Below, piece by piece: positions 16,147 through 24,579 of a stretch of 64,000 bases of DNA. Source of the DNA: Clostridium sp. KNHs205 (lineage in GTDB: Bacteria; Bacillota; Clostridia; Lachnospirales; Lachnospiraceae); contig NZ_JNLE01000003.1 in NCBI RefSeq assembly GCF_000702945.1, positions 2,217,501-2,281,500 of the forward strand. Direction: 5' to 3'. Numbering within the stretch: the stretch's first letter is position 1; every line of letters begins with the position of its first letter. The notes beneath the pieces are model-generated. The model was not told where the DNA came from and ran no database searches. It worked only from the letters and a program-made list of their open reading frames with translations. Made by a program: the position numbers and the translations under genes.

Positions 16147-17262
16147 ATGAAAAAGAAACTGGAAAAAATGGAAACCTACTTAGAGGGAAGTCCGGCTTAC
16201 TACCTAGCGTATGATGGAGAGGAGAAGCTGATTCAATTACTGAAAGATCTTAATGCAGATAAAGTATTTCTGGTAGAGGACACTAAGGTAGAGGAACTGA
16301 CAAAGGATAGTTTATATCTTGCTGTAAAGGAAGAGCTTACCTGCGAAAAGATCCTATTTGAAGCAAGTGAAAAGAACAAGACATTTGCCTGTTTAAGTGA
16401 TTTGTGTGAAGAGATGATACGTGCAGGTGTAACAAAAGATTCCATTATCGTTGCACATGGTGGCGGACTGGTTGGGAATATAGCTGGACTTTGCGCTGCA
16501 TTAATCTTTAGAGGAATTCGTTTTGTTGAAGTTCCAACTACTTTTCTTGCGCAGACAGACAGTGTACTCAGTAATAAACAGGCCGTAAACAGTAGTGTCG
16601 GAAAAAATCATTTTGGTGTGTATTATGCACCACAGTTTATCTTTGCAGATGTAAAATATCTTACCATCGACAAACCGGACAGAATTAAAAATGGTGTAGT
16701 GGAAACGATAAAAAATGCCTTAATATCAAATAAGTCATTAGTCGAAGTTTTGAAGAAAATGTTGTGTAGTGACGGAAAATATACAGAGGAAGAATTATAC
16801 CAGATTGTAAAAATATCGGTTTTGTCGAAAGGGCATATTTTAGAAAAGGATTCCTCTGAAAAAAAATATGGAGTTATCCTTGAATATGGACACACATTTG
16901 GACATGCCATAGAAAAACTCTCCAGTGGAGAGATTCTCCATGGGGAAGCGGTATCCATTGGAATGATTGTTGCTGGAAAGATTAGTTTGAAGATGAAGGT
17001 GATGTCTCAGGCTGATTATGAAGAAATGGTTCATTTTATTAGAGATTATGGCGGAATGAATGTGAAGATACCAGAAGACATGACCACAGAGCAAATCATA
17101 AATGCAATTCAAACAGATAATAAGAAAAATGCACGTGGTATCTGCTATGTATTATTAAGAGGCATTGGAAAAATATATAACCCAAATGAAAATTACATGG
17201 TTACGTTAGAGGATTCCATTGTGAAAGAAGCATTGGATGAATACAAAACTGAGGTGAAGTAG
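16147..17262 (+). CDS. Sugar-phosphate cyclase, 2-deoxy-scyllo-inosose-synthase-like
   Basis: A dehydroquinate-synthase-superfamily enzyme of 371 aa (GTG 16141 is the other possible start; ATG 16147 is better spaced from AAAGG). It resembles the butirosin cyclase BtrC more than housekeeping AroB: HGGGLVGNIAG, then VPTTFLAQTDSVLSNKQAVN (AroB has SSVGGKTGVN), and length close to BtrC. Likely metal ligands are E186, H249 (EYGHTFGH) and H265 (LHGEAVS), with NAD-binding glycines at about 105-107. DOI synthase turns glucose 6-phosphate into a six-membered carbocycle. No aminotransferase of the 2-deoxystreptamine pathway follows, so the ring probably enters another route, perhaps to an aromatic unit. 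Another cyclase subclass is possible. Confidence 0.85.
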   Translation: MKKKLEKMETYLEGSPAYYLAYDGEEKLIQLLKDLNADKVFLVEDTKVEELTKDSLYLAVKEELTCEKILFEASEKNKTFACLSDLCEEMIRAGVTKDSIIVAHGGGLVGNIAGLCAALIFRGIRFVEVPTTFLAQTDSVLSNKQAVNSSVGKNHFGVYYAPQFIFADVKYLTIDKPDRIKNGVVETIKNALISNKSLVEVLKKMLCSDGKYTEEELYQIVKISVLSKGHILEKDSSEKKYGVILEYGHTFGHAIEKLSSGEILHGEAVSIGMIVAGKISLKMKVMSQADYEEMVHFIRDYGGMNVKIPEDMTTEQIINAIQTDNKKNARGICYVLLRGIGKIYNPNENYMVTLEDSIVKEALDEYKTEVK

Positions 17263-17263
17263 T

Positions 17264-17950
17264 ATGGATATGCACCGTTTATCCAAAAAGGAAGATTGGC
17301 TCAGTGAAGAGATGCTGCCATATTATATTCAATATGTGAATGATCAGATGATTTACAAAGAAGATTTTATAACGGAGCTCACCAAAATACTGGAAGAACA
17401 TCAAGGGGAACAGATTATGGAATATTGCTCAGGAGTTTCAGGACTTTTATACCAAGGGTTGTTTCCTAATCCGAGTGAGAATGTTATCTGTGCTGAAAAT
17501 GATGAGTTTCTTCTGAAAATCGTTAAAGAACATTTAAAGGAAAGGGAGCAGAAGATAGAGACCTGCCTAATCGTAAATGATGTTGAGATGGATTCAATTC
17601 AAGAAGGTGCATGTTCCGTAATATATGCCTTCGATTTTTTACATAGTTGTAACAACTTGAAAAACCAATTAGATATTTTGATGGGGAAGTTAAAAACAGG
17701 AGGACTGCTGTGGTTTTATGATCTTCGGCGTGATGCGGAACAGTCTATGTTAGAGCAGGTTATGATAGGATACAAAAACCTGAAATGTGAACAGGCCGGC
17801 TGGTATCTTAACAATTTTATTTCGTCTTGGAGAGCTTCTTATACAATTGATGAAATAAAAGAAATTTTGAAAGAATATCCATTCATAACATATGAAGTCG
17901 AAAAAGACAATGCTTTAACAGTATCAGTCAAGATTAAAAAGGAGGGATAG
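17264..17950 (+). CDS. Class I methyltransferase-like protein A, degenerate SAM motif
   Basis: A 228-aa Rossmann-fold methyltransferase-like protein. The SAM-binding motif I is unusual (IMEYCSGVSGLL instead of a GxGxG loop). The later segment GGLLWFYDLRRDAEQ matches FIYDMARDADEG and LINQLLRDADKE in the methyltransferases at 21633 and 28042, making the three paralogues. A C-terminal SWRASYTIDEIKEILK segment is also shared. It starts one base after the cyclase gene ends. In CC-1065 biosynthesis a methyltransferase-like partner completes cyclopropane formation after a HemN-like enzyme; this family could play that part. Whether this copy binds SAM is uncertain. Confidence 0.75.
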   Translation: MDMHRLSKKEDWLSEEMLPYYIQYVNDQMIYKEDFITELTKILEEHQGEQIMEYCSGVSGLLYQGLFPNPSENVICAENDEFLLKIVKEHLKEREQKIETCLIVNDVEMDSIQEGACSVIYAFDFLHSCNNLKNQLDILMGKLKTGGLLWFYDLRRDAEQSMLEQVMIGYKNLKCEQAGWYLNNFISSWRASYTIDEIKEILKEYPFITYEVEKDNALTVSVKIKKEG

Positions 17951-17951
17951 G

Positions 17952-18824
17952 ATGGGATTTTTTGATAATCAAGTAAAAGTCAGTCTGATCCAGATGAAAA
18001 TATCATCTGGTAAAAAATGGGAAAACCTTGAAAAAGCACTGAAATTTATAAAGGAAAGTAGTGAGGCAGGAGCAAAACTGGCAGTATTGCCAGAGTGTTT
18101 TTCAACTGGAATTAACCTCACATCTATGAAGAAAGATGCGGAGAGCTTAGAGGAAAGTGAGACAGTACAAAAGTTAAAAGAGGCAGCCATACAATACCAT
18201 TTATACATATGCGCAGGAATTTTGGAAAAGAAAGATGGAAAAATATACGATTCCTTAAGTCTTATATCACCAGAAGGAGAACTTATTTACACCTATCGTC
18301 GCAGAATCCTTTGGAAGATGGAAAAAGATTTCTGTGAAGCAGGAACAGAGGCACCAAGATGTATAGAAACAAGCATTGGAAAAATCGGATTTATTCTAGG
18401 CTATGAGATTTATTTTCCAGAAGCGTGCAGGGAACTCTTTCATCAGGAAACAGACATTATTATATGTCCAGCTAATATATTGAAAATGGCATCAAGTTCT
18501 ATTGAAGTTTTATGTAGAGCACGTGCAGAGGAAAATCACTGTTACTTTTTATTTGTAAGTTGCCTGGGATATCATTTATTTACCAATAGCAACTATATGG
18601 GAAGCAGTATGATTACCTGTAATTCTTCTTGTTTAATTTATGAAATGAAAGCAAAACGTATAGATTCGACTGGCTTGCTTTTAAAAGCAGCAGAAGAAGA
18701 GCAGGTTGTCACAGCTTCTCTGTCTATAAAACATGTTAGCAAGCATAGAAAGAAAAACAGTGAATTGGATGATTTACTTATGTTTGAAGAGAGAGGTGAG
18801 CATAATAAAGAGACAGTTCAATAA
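17952..18824 (+). CDS. Nitrilase-superfamily pseudoenzyme 1 (Cys and Lys lost)
   Basis: A 290-aa carbon-nitrogen hydrolase fold protein, normal length. The catalytic Glu is present (E48 in VLPECFSTG). The catalytic Lys of the YRK motif is Arg (Y115-R116-R117) and the nucleophilic Cys is Gly (G150 in FILGYEIYFPE, where active enzymes have CYDxxFPE). It therefore should not hydrolyse amides or nitriles. The second copy at 23728 has lost the same two residues, so the change is shared and probably functional: a structural partner, ligand binder or enzyme of altered chemistry. It follows the methyltransferase by one base. Confidence 0.8.
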   Translation: MGFFDNQVKVSLIQMKISSGKKWENLEKALKFIKESSEAGAKLAVLPECFSTGINLTSMKKDAESLEESETVQKLKEAAIQYHLYICAGILEKKDGKIYDSLSLISPEGELIYTYRRRILWKMEKDFCEAGTEAPRCIETSIGKIGFILGYEIYFPEACRELFHQETDIIICPANILKMASSSIEVLCRARAEENHCYFLFVSCLGYHLFTNSNYMGSSMITCNSSCLIYEMKAKRIDSTGLLLKAAEEEQVVTASLSIKHVSKHRKKNSELDDLLMFEERGEHNKETVQ

Positions 18825-19563
18825 GCTTATATATTATATATCAAAGGATCTTCTTGAGTATGTGAGATATAAAACCGCCATTATTTCAAATGTTCTGCTT
18901 AGTTTAATTATGGTAAAAGCCTTTGGAGATTATTCGTTATCAGGAGGGTTTGGAACTAATAACTACTATCTATACATGTTGCCAGGTATTCTTTCTATGG
19001 GAGCTATGAATAACTGTATTTTTTCAGCCAGTTACAATGTTTCCATGGATCGGGAGAAACATCTGATGGATGATGTTGTACTTTCTCCATCGTCCTATTT
19101 TACCTATATGACAGCAAAGTATATTGGGAATTATTTAAAAGCACTCCTTCAGTTTGCGTTGGTTATGGTTCTCTCTATCTATTACTATGATGTCACCATT
19201 GACAGGTTAGGGATGCTCTTTCTTTATTTCAGCATAGGTGCCGTTATGTTTATTTCCATTGGTATGCTTCTTGCTTCCATTACGGATATTTTGTCATTGG
19301 GAGGTCTTGCAAACCTGATTATTGTTCCGTTTACTTATTTTTCTGGAATCTTTTTTCCGGTAACGGGACTGGATGGAATAACAAAAGAAGTTGCCAAGAG
19401 ACTTCCAATTACTTCTCTTAATGAAATGCTTCGTTACTCTGTGAACTCTCAATTGATGTTTGGGTATTTACGAACCCATGTCATATATGTGAGTATTGTA
19501 ACGTTGTTTCTAAGTACTGTAACTCTCGTTATCTATTATAAAAAGCTAAAGAGAGGTTATTAA
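18796..19563 (+). CDS. ABC-2 type exporter permease
   Basis: An integral membrane protein of about 255 aa with six hydrophobic segments, of the ABC-2/NodJ type (YLYMLPGILSMGAMNNCIFS, then LGGLANLIIVPFTYFSGIFF near the C-terminus). GTG 18796, overlapping the end of the previous gene, fits the topology; an upstream ATG at 18769 is possible. The ATPase gene begins one base after it ends. Together they form a half-size exporter that would work as a dimer of each, probably pumping out the cluster product and adding to self-protection. Confidence 0.85.
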   Translation: MSIIKRQFNKLIYYISKDLLEYVRYKTAIISNVLLSLIMVKAFGDYSLSGGFGTNNYYLYMLPGILSMGAMNNCIFSASYNVSMDREKHLMDDVVLSPSSYFTYMTAKYIGNYLKALLQFALVMVLSIYYYDVTIDRLGMLFLYFSIGAVMFISIGMLLASITDILSLGGLANLIIVPFTYFSGIFFPVTGLDGITKEVAKRLPITSLNEMLRYSVNSQLMFGYLRTHVIYVSIVTLFLSTVTLVIYYKKLKRGY

Positions 19564-19564
19564 A

Positions 19565-20203
19565 ATGGAGCGGATAGAAGTTAAGAACTTAACGATAAGC
19601 CGTGGGAACAAAAGGATATGTAATGATGCATCATTTGTAATGCAAGCTAATAGTATTGTTGGATTCATGGGGGCAAATGGGGCAGGAAAGACAACCTTGT
19701 TAAGAGTCCTTCTTGGAGTAATCGAACCAGATAAGGGGGTAATCTTTGTAGACGGAAAGCAAAGAAGAGGGTTTGACGAAGAGAAGACAGGTATCATCCA
19801 TCAATATGATAATCTTTCGGATTATCTTACTGTGAAACAGTATATGAAGCTGGAGCAGAAGCTTGTCCGTGGAGATAAAAATTACTGTAAGTACTTGGAA
19901 GAACGGCTTAAGTTAACAGAATGGATGAATAAGGAGATCGGGAAACTTTCATATGGAACAAAGAGGAAGCTGTCAATCTGGAAAGCATTAATTAGAAAGC
20001 CTGAACTGCTTGTGATGGATGAACCAACCAATGGACTTGACGAGGCGATGAAAGAGCAGGTGTGGGAACTTCTAAAAGACCTGCAGAGAAGTGGAATTAT
20101 AGCGCTAGTTGCAACCAATAGTGATGAGGAGGCTTCTCGAATCTGCGACCGGATTTTTTATATAGAGAAACAAAAGTTAGTAGAAAAGACTAGAAAGGAA
20201 TGA
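19565..20203 (+). CDS. ABC exporter ATPase with an atypical H-loop
   Basis: The nucleotide-binding subunit (212 aa) for the permease before it. Walker A is GANGAGKTT, the Q-loop is IIHQYDNL, the signature is the variant LSYGTKRK, and Walker B is LLVMDEPTNGLD. At the H-loop, where most ABC ATPases have a His that supports hydrolysis, the sequence is VATNSDEEA, apparently Asn. This could slow ATP turnover. The protein energises export of the cluster product by inference from context. Confidence 0.9.
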   Translation: MERIEVKNLTISRGNKRICNDASFVMQANSIVGFMGANGAGKTTLLRVLLGVIEPDKGVIFVDGKQRRGFDEEKTGIIHQYDNLSDYLTVKQYMKLEQKLVRGDKNYCKYLEERLKLTEWMNKEIGKLSYGTKRKLSIWKALIRKPELLVMDEPTNGLDEAMKEQVWELLKDLQRSGIIALVATNSDEEASRICDRIFYIEKQKLVEKTRKE

Positions 20204-20210
20204 GAAAAGA

Positions 20211-21620
20211 ATGGGTGAATTTTTCTGGAAGGAATACCCTGAATGTGATAGGGAGTATGTAAGATGGTACCCATGTAATGTTGGGAAAATGAGCGAATCA
20301 GAGCATATGAAGAAAGAGCCATATGTGTTTTATGTCCACCTTCCATTCTGTAACAATGTCTGCAGCTGTTGTCTGTATAACAAACAGAATACAGAGGGGG
20401 AACTGCTTGAGAATTACCTGACCGCAATTAAAAATGAAATTCTTCTGTATTCTAAGATACCATCTGTCATGAATGCAGAGTTCGTTGCAGGTTATATAGG
20501 AGGCGGTACTCCAACCGCTTTATCGGAAGAGCAGTTAAGCGACTTGCTGGATTTTATAAAAGAGCATTTAAATATTAAGGATTCTGCACCAATTACGGTA
20601 GAAACAACACCAGTTGACATTACATTAGAAAAAGCAAAGATGCTTTTAGCCCATGGTGTAAACAGAGTTAGTGTGGGCGTTCAGTCATTTGATAATGAAC
20701 TGTTAAAGAGAATTGGTCGTACCCATACATCCCAAAAGGCAGTTGAAACCATTCATATGTTAAGAAGTGCAGGATTCAAAGAAATCAATATTGATTTAAT
20801 GTATGCATTGCCTGGAGACTCTATGGAAGCATGGAAAAAGACGCTGGATCAGATGGATGAATTAAATGTAGAATCTGTGTCCTTATATTATTATATTCAA
20901 TTACCTGAAAGCAGGCTTACCACTAGAATACAGCAGGGCAGAGTACCGGCATGTCCAGATGAACAAGAGGCAGAGCAGTTATATTTATATGGAATCCAGT
21001 ATTTATTAGAAAAAGAATATGTTGCTGTATCACCAAATGATTTTGGAAAAGATGGTAAGACAGGTGAAGACAAATGGAACAAAGAAGGGGCAGTAAGCTT
21101 TTGGATTGATGAAGAGAAAGGATATAAAGCTGCAATGGCTTATACCATGGATCGTACATCATATATTTCCCATTGTTGGTATCATAACGGCCCAATGCTG
21201 GCATTTGGTTCAGGCGCTTATGGATATATGAACAATCATATTTATTTTAACCAGCCTTCCATCCAGACTTATATTGACAAAACAAATAATGGGCATCTTC
21301 CAGTTGTAATGGGAGCGGAAGTGAATCTGGATGAACAGATTCGTAGAAATATGATATTAGCAGTGAAACTTTTATGCATTCGTAGACAGGATTTCATCGA
21401 TCACTATGGAATTGATATTGGAATGTATTTTAAGAAAGAAATAGACATTCTGATTGAACAAGGATTAGTTGAGCTGACGGAGGAAAAACTGATAATTACC
21501 TTCCCGAAAGGCTGGAAATATATTGATAACATTAGCAAGATGTTTTACTCGGAGAAGAATTACCGGCTTCCGCAGCCAGCACCAACTAATACAAATTTAA
21601 TTAAGTATTTAATTGGTTGA
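20211..21620 (+). CDS. HemN-like radical SAM enzyme 1
   Basis: A 469-aa radical SAM protein of the HemN/HemW class. The [4Fe-4S] motif CxxxCxxC is C47-C51-C54 (HLPFCNNVCSCC), followed by GGGTPTALS, VETTPVDIT, the long NRVSVGVQSFDNELLKRIG stretch and a C-terminal HemN_C-like region. Residues 5-23 (FWKEYPECDREYVRWYPCN) are an N-terminal signature shared with the copies at 24569 and 25376, not a usual feature of HemN or HemW. HemN-like radical SAM methyltransferases use one SAM as radical source and a second as carbon donor; C10P and YtkT of this type build the CC-1065/yatakemycin cyclopropane. It is followed 12 bases later by a methyltransferase gene, matching that pairing. Confidence 0.9.
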   Translation: MGEFFWKEYPECDREYVRWYPCNVGKMSESEHMKKEPYVFYVHLPFCNNVCSCCLYNKQNTEGELLENYLTAIKNEILLYSKIPSVMNAEFVAGYIGGGTPTALSEEQLSDLLDFIKEHLNIKDSAPITVETTPVDITLEKAKMLLAHGVNRVSVGVQSFDNELLKRIGRTHTSQKAVETIHMLRSAGFKEINIDLMYALPGDSMEAWKKTLDQMDELNVESVSLYYYIQLPESRLTTRIQQGRVPACPDEQEAEQLYLYGIQYLLEKEYVAVSPNDFGKDGKTGEDKWNKEGAVSFWIDEEKGYKAAMAYTMDRTSYISHCWYHNGPMLAFGSGAYGYMNNHIYFNQPSIQTYIDKTNNGHLPVVMGAEVNLDEQIRRNMILAVKLLCIRRQDFIDHYGIDIGMYFKKEIDILIEQGLVELTEEKLIITFPKGWKYIDNISKMFYSEKNYRLPQPAPTNTNLIKYLIG

Positions 21621-21632
21621 AAGGAGAAAAGT

Positions 21633-22316
21633 ATGTTTGGTAGATTGTTTGGCCTGGAGGAAAGAGTTCCTCTAAAAGAAGAAAGAATTAAGGATTTGGA
21701 AGGGGCAAGAGGTTACGACAGAGTTTCCCGTACTTCTATGAGATTTCCAATGGAAAGTATTATTAAAGATAGTAAGAATCTCATTAAACCAGGGGATACA
21801 ATTCTGGACGTAGGTTCCCAAAGCGGATTATTGACTTTTATGACGGCAGGGCTTCATCCGGATTGTGAGGTATTTGGATTAGAAGAAGATAGTCTGTTAA
21901 ATGAAGTTGCGGAAGAAAATCTGACTCTTGCAACATTATCACAGACTCCTGGAAAGGTAGAGTTTGGTTGTGGTTCCCTTACGAATATGCCAATTGATGA
22001 TGAGTCAGCTGACCTGGTCATCAGCTATATGCCATTATTTCGAGTAAGTGATCCAATAGCATTTTTAAAAGAATGTAGGAGAGTATGTAAAAAGAATGGA
22101 ACAGTATTCATCTATGACATGGCTAGGGATGCAGATGAGGGAACCATTTCATTTATCCTTCAATACGTTTCCGCTGGACATGGGGAGTTTATGCAGTCTC
22201 TTCATGCTTCCTATTCCCTTACAGAAGTACAGGAATTACTAAAAGAAGCTGGATTAGATGGCTGGACTGTTACAAGAGAATCCTTGAATTTAAAAATAAC
22301 ATCAAAGGAAATCTAA
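21633..22316 (+). CDS. Class I SAM methyltransferase B, partner of a HemN-like enzyme
   Basis: A 227-aa cytosolic methyltransferase. Motif I is ILDVGSQSGLLTF (residues about 54-66), with an acidic residue at the end of strand 2 (VFGLEED) and motif IV near ISYMPLFRVSD. The paralogue signature FIYDMARDADEG and the C-terminal LHASYSLTEVQELLKEAG are shared with the proteins at 17264 and 28042. It lies between two HemN-like genes with gaps of 12 and 13 bases. By analogy with C10P/C10Q it may finish a methylene transfer or cyclopropane closure begun by the radical SAM enzyme. A simple methyltransferase is the alternative. Confidence 0.85.
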   Translation: MFGRLFGLEERVPLKEERIKDLEGARGYDRVSRTSMRFPMESIIKDSKNLIKPGDTILDVGSQSGLLTFMTAGLHPDCEVFGLEEDSLLNEVAEENLTLATLSQTPGKVEFGCGSLTNMPIDDESADLVISYMPLFRVSDPIAFLKECRRVCKKNGTVFIYDMARDADEGTISFILQYVSAGHGEFMQSLHASYSLTEVQELLKEAGLDGWTVTRESLNLKITSKEI

Positions 22317-22329
22317 ATGGAGGCGTTTT

Positions 22330-23724
22330 ATGGAGAATTATATTTTATTTAATAAAGATAGACAGAATGAAGTCTCAGTAGATGCAGATACAATGTGGGG
22401 AAAGAAAAATCCAATTGTACTGTATGTACATATTCCATTTTGTAATAATGTCTGCTCTTGCTGCATTTACAATAAATATTCAACAAAAGGTGTTTTACTG
22501 GAAGGGTATCTGGGTGCATTAAAGAAGGAAATTGATAAGTATGCCAATGAGCCACATATCAAGGATAGTGAAGTAATATCCGGGTATATTGGCGGCGGAA
22601 CGCCTACCTGTCTGTCAACTGAACAGTTAGATGATCTTCTTACTTATATTGAAAAGAGTTTTAATCTGAAAAGAAAAGATAAGTTCTTCAATATCACAGT
22701 AGAGACAACGCCAAATGAAATGGACCTTGAGAAAGCACAGATGTTGAGAAGACATGGAATCAACAGAATCAGTATTGGAGGACAGGCATTTAACGATCAG
22801 CTTCTTAAGAACATTGGAAGAACACATACTGCTCAGAGAACAATGGATGTAGTCAAAATGCTTAGGGAAGTTGGGTTTGAGCATGTGTGCGTAGATTTAA
22901 TGTATGGCCTTCCAGGTCAGACAATTGGTATTTGGAAAGAAACGCTTCAGGAATTCTTAAGTATCAAGGCAGATTCATTAGGTTTTTATCCTTACTTAGT
23001 AATTCCAAACAGTAAGCTTTACAGTGAAATTAAAAGAGGAGCAATTCCACCTACTCCAGAACAGGATATTCTGGACGAAATGTTTGATATTGGTGTTGAA
23101 ACACTTTTATCAGCCGGCTATTATTGCGTAACTCCAAATGAACTTGGAAGAGAAACCTACAAGGATGGAGGAGAGAAGTGGAAAGATTATGATGTCCAGA
23201 CTTTTGAAGTTGGAGAGAAGGGATATCATGGAATCGTAGTATCTACATTCCCAGTAACAACTCATATTGCCCATAGTTGGTATGAGGGTGGAGATTTACT
23301 TGGCATCGGAGCTGGTGCCTACGGATATATGAATGATTACTGGTATCTGAACGAACCTGATGTAGATAAATATATAGAAATGATCAATGGAAAGGATAAA
23401 TATTCTATTGTAGAAGGCTCTTACATGTCAAAAGAAGAAAAGGTTGCACGTTTCCTTGTAATGGGTACTAAGTTTATTAAACTGCTTAGAAAAGACTTCT
23501 TAGACCGTTTCGGTGTAGATATGCAACAGGTATTTAAGGAAGAAATAGAACGTCTGGAAGAATGGGGATTAATTGAAATGAAAGAAGAGGCTTTGGAGGT
23601 AACATATCCCAAAGGCTGGTACTACATTGATAACATCAGCAAGCAGTTCTATACCGCTGCCAATTACCGACTTCCGCAATCTACACTTACCAATACAAAT
23701 GTATTGAATTATCTGAAGGAATAG
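22330..23724 (+). CDS. HemN-like radical SAM enzyme 2
   Basis: A 464-aa HemN-like radical SAM protein. The cluster Cys are C38, C42 and C45 (HIPFCNNVCSCC), followed by GGGTPTCLS, NRISIGGQAFNDQLLKNIG and the C-terminal winged region with YPKGWYYIDNISKQFY. It lacks the N-terminal FWKEYP signature of copies 1 and 3 but is clearly their paralogue. Anaerobic-type O2-sensitive chemistry is expected. It sits between methyltransferase B and nitrilase pseudoenzyme 2. Three such enzymes in one operon suggest repeated C1-insertion or cyclisation steps, or one enzyme per building block. Confidence 0.9.
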   Translation: MENYILFNKDRQNEVSVDADTMWGKKNPIVLYVHIPFCNNVCSCCIYNKYSTKGVLLEGYLGALKKEIDKYANEPHIKDSEVISGYIGGGTPTCLSTEQLDDLLTYIEKSFNLKRKDKFFNITVETTPNEMDLEKAQMLRRHGINRISIGGQAFNDQLLKNIGRTHTAQRTMDVVKMLREVGFEHVCVDLMYGLPGQTIGIWKETLQEFLSIKADSLGFYPYLVIPNSKLYSEIKRGAIPPTPEQDILDEMFDIGVETLLSAGYYCVTPNELGRETYKDGGEKWKDYDVQTFEVGEKGYHGIVVSTFPVTTHIAHSWYEGGDLLGIGAGAYGYMNDYWYLNEPDVDKYIEMINGKDKYSIVEGSYMSKEEKVARFLVMGTKFIKLLRKDFLDRFGVDMQQVFKEEIERLEEWGLIEMKEEALEVTYPKGWYYIDNISKQFYTAANYRLPQSTLTNTNVLNYLKE

Positions 23725-23727
23725 CTT

Positions 23728-24579
23728 ATGAAAATGAAAGAATTGAACATTGGGGTTATCCAGATGAAATCTGAGCCTGGAAAGTACCAGGAGAACATGG
23801 ACAAGGTCAAAGCCATGATTGCAGACTGTGCAGCAAAAAACTGTCAGTTAGTCTGTCTGCCAGAGGCGTTTGCTACAACAATTGATTTTGGGGCATTGCC
23901 AGGAATTGCACAGAGCATTCCAGGAGAAATAACAGATGCATTATCCAGGTTAGCCAGAAAATACGGGATTGATATTATTGCTGGAATTTTAGAAGCGGTG
24001 GAAGAAAACATTTATAGTTCGGTTGCATACATAGATTCAGGTGGTTCGATTCGGAGTGTTTACCGCAGAGTCAATGTTTATGAACTAGAGAAGAAGTTTC
24101 TTGCGAAAGGAAATGAATTAGCCATTGTAAATACAAAATGGGGCAAGATTGGATTGCTGGGTGGATACGATATTAACTTCCCAGAGGTATGCCGCAGGTA
24201 TTTTGAAGAAAAGACAGAGCTGATGGTATGTTTATGTCAGATTCCTGATACATTCCTTACGAGCACTGTAACAATTGCAAAGGCAAGAGCATCGGAGAAC
24301 AATTGCTATTTTGTATTGGCAAGTAATATAGGGAAAAATGGTTTAGCAAGAATTGATTTTATGGGAAACAGTATGATCACTCAAGGTGGAGACGTCTTTG
24401 ATTTCGCAAGTGGAGAATATATTCCACAGGAAGAAATTCTTGCAATTGCAGGTCAGGAAGAAACAGTTCTTACGGCTCGACTGAATATGAGGAGAAAGAA
24501 TTTGGAAATCGTTAGAAATCCGCATATGTTAGATAAAAGAGCGGATTACAGCAGTTTGGAGGTAAAATATGCAGAATAA
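23728..24579 (+). CDS. Nitrilase-superfamily pseudoenzyme 2 (Cys and Lys lost)
   Basis: A 283-aa nitrilase-fold protein. The Glu is kept (E46 in CLPEAFATT). The Lys position is Arg (R114 in VYRRVNVYE) and the Cys position is Gly (G146 in LLGGYDINFPE). These are the same two substitutions as in the protein at 17952, and the GY(E/D)IxFPE context is also shared, pointing to one ancestral loss followed by duplication and long-term retention. An amidase or nitrilase reaction is unlikely. It overlaps the following truncated radical SAM paralogue by 11 bases, suggesting coupled translation and perhaps a physical complex. Confidence 0.8.
   Translation: MKMKELNIGVIQMKSEPGKYQENMDKVKAMIADCAAKNCQLVCLPEAFATTIDFGALPGIAQSIPGEITDALSRLARKYGIDIIAGILEAVEENIYSSVAYIDSGGSIRSVYRRVNVYELEKKFLAKGNELAIVNTKWGKIGLLGGYDINFPEVCRRYFEEKTELMVCLCQIPDTFLTSTVTIAKARASENNCYFVLASNIGKNGLARIDFMGNSMITQGGDVFDFASGEYIPQEEILAIAGQEETVLTARLNMRRKNLEIVRNPHMLDKRADYSSLEVKYAE

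Noticed and set aside
16147..17262. Housekeeping 3-dehydroquinate synthase (aroB)
   Set aside because: The SVLSNKQAVN stretch and overall length match DOI-synthase-like enzymes better, and no other shikimate gene is nearby.
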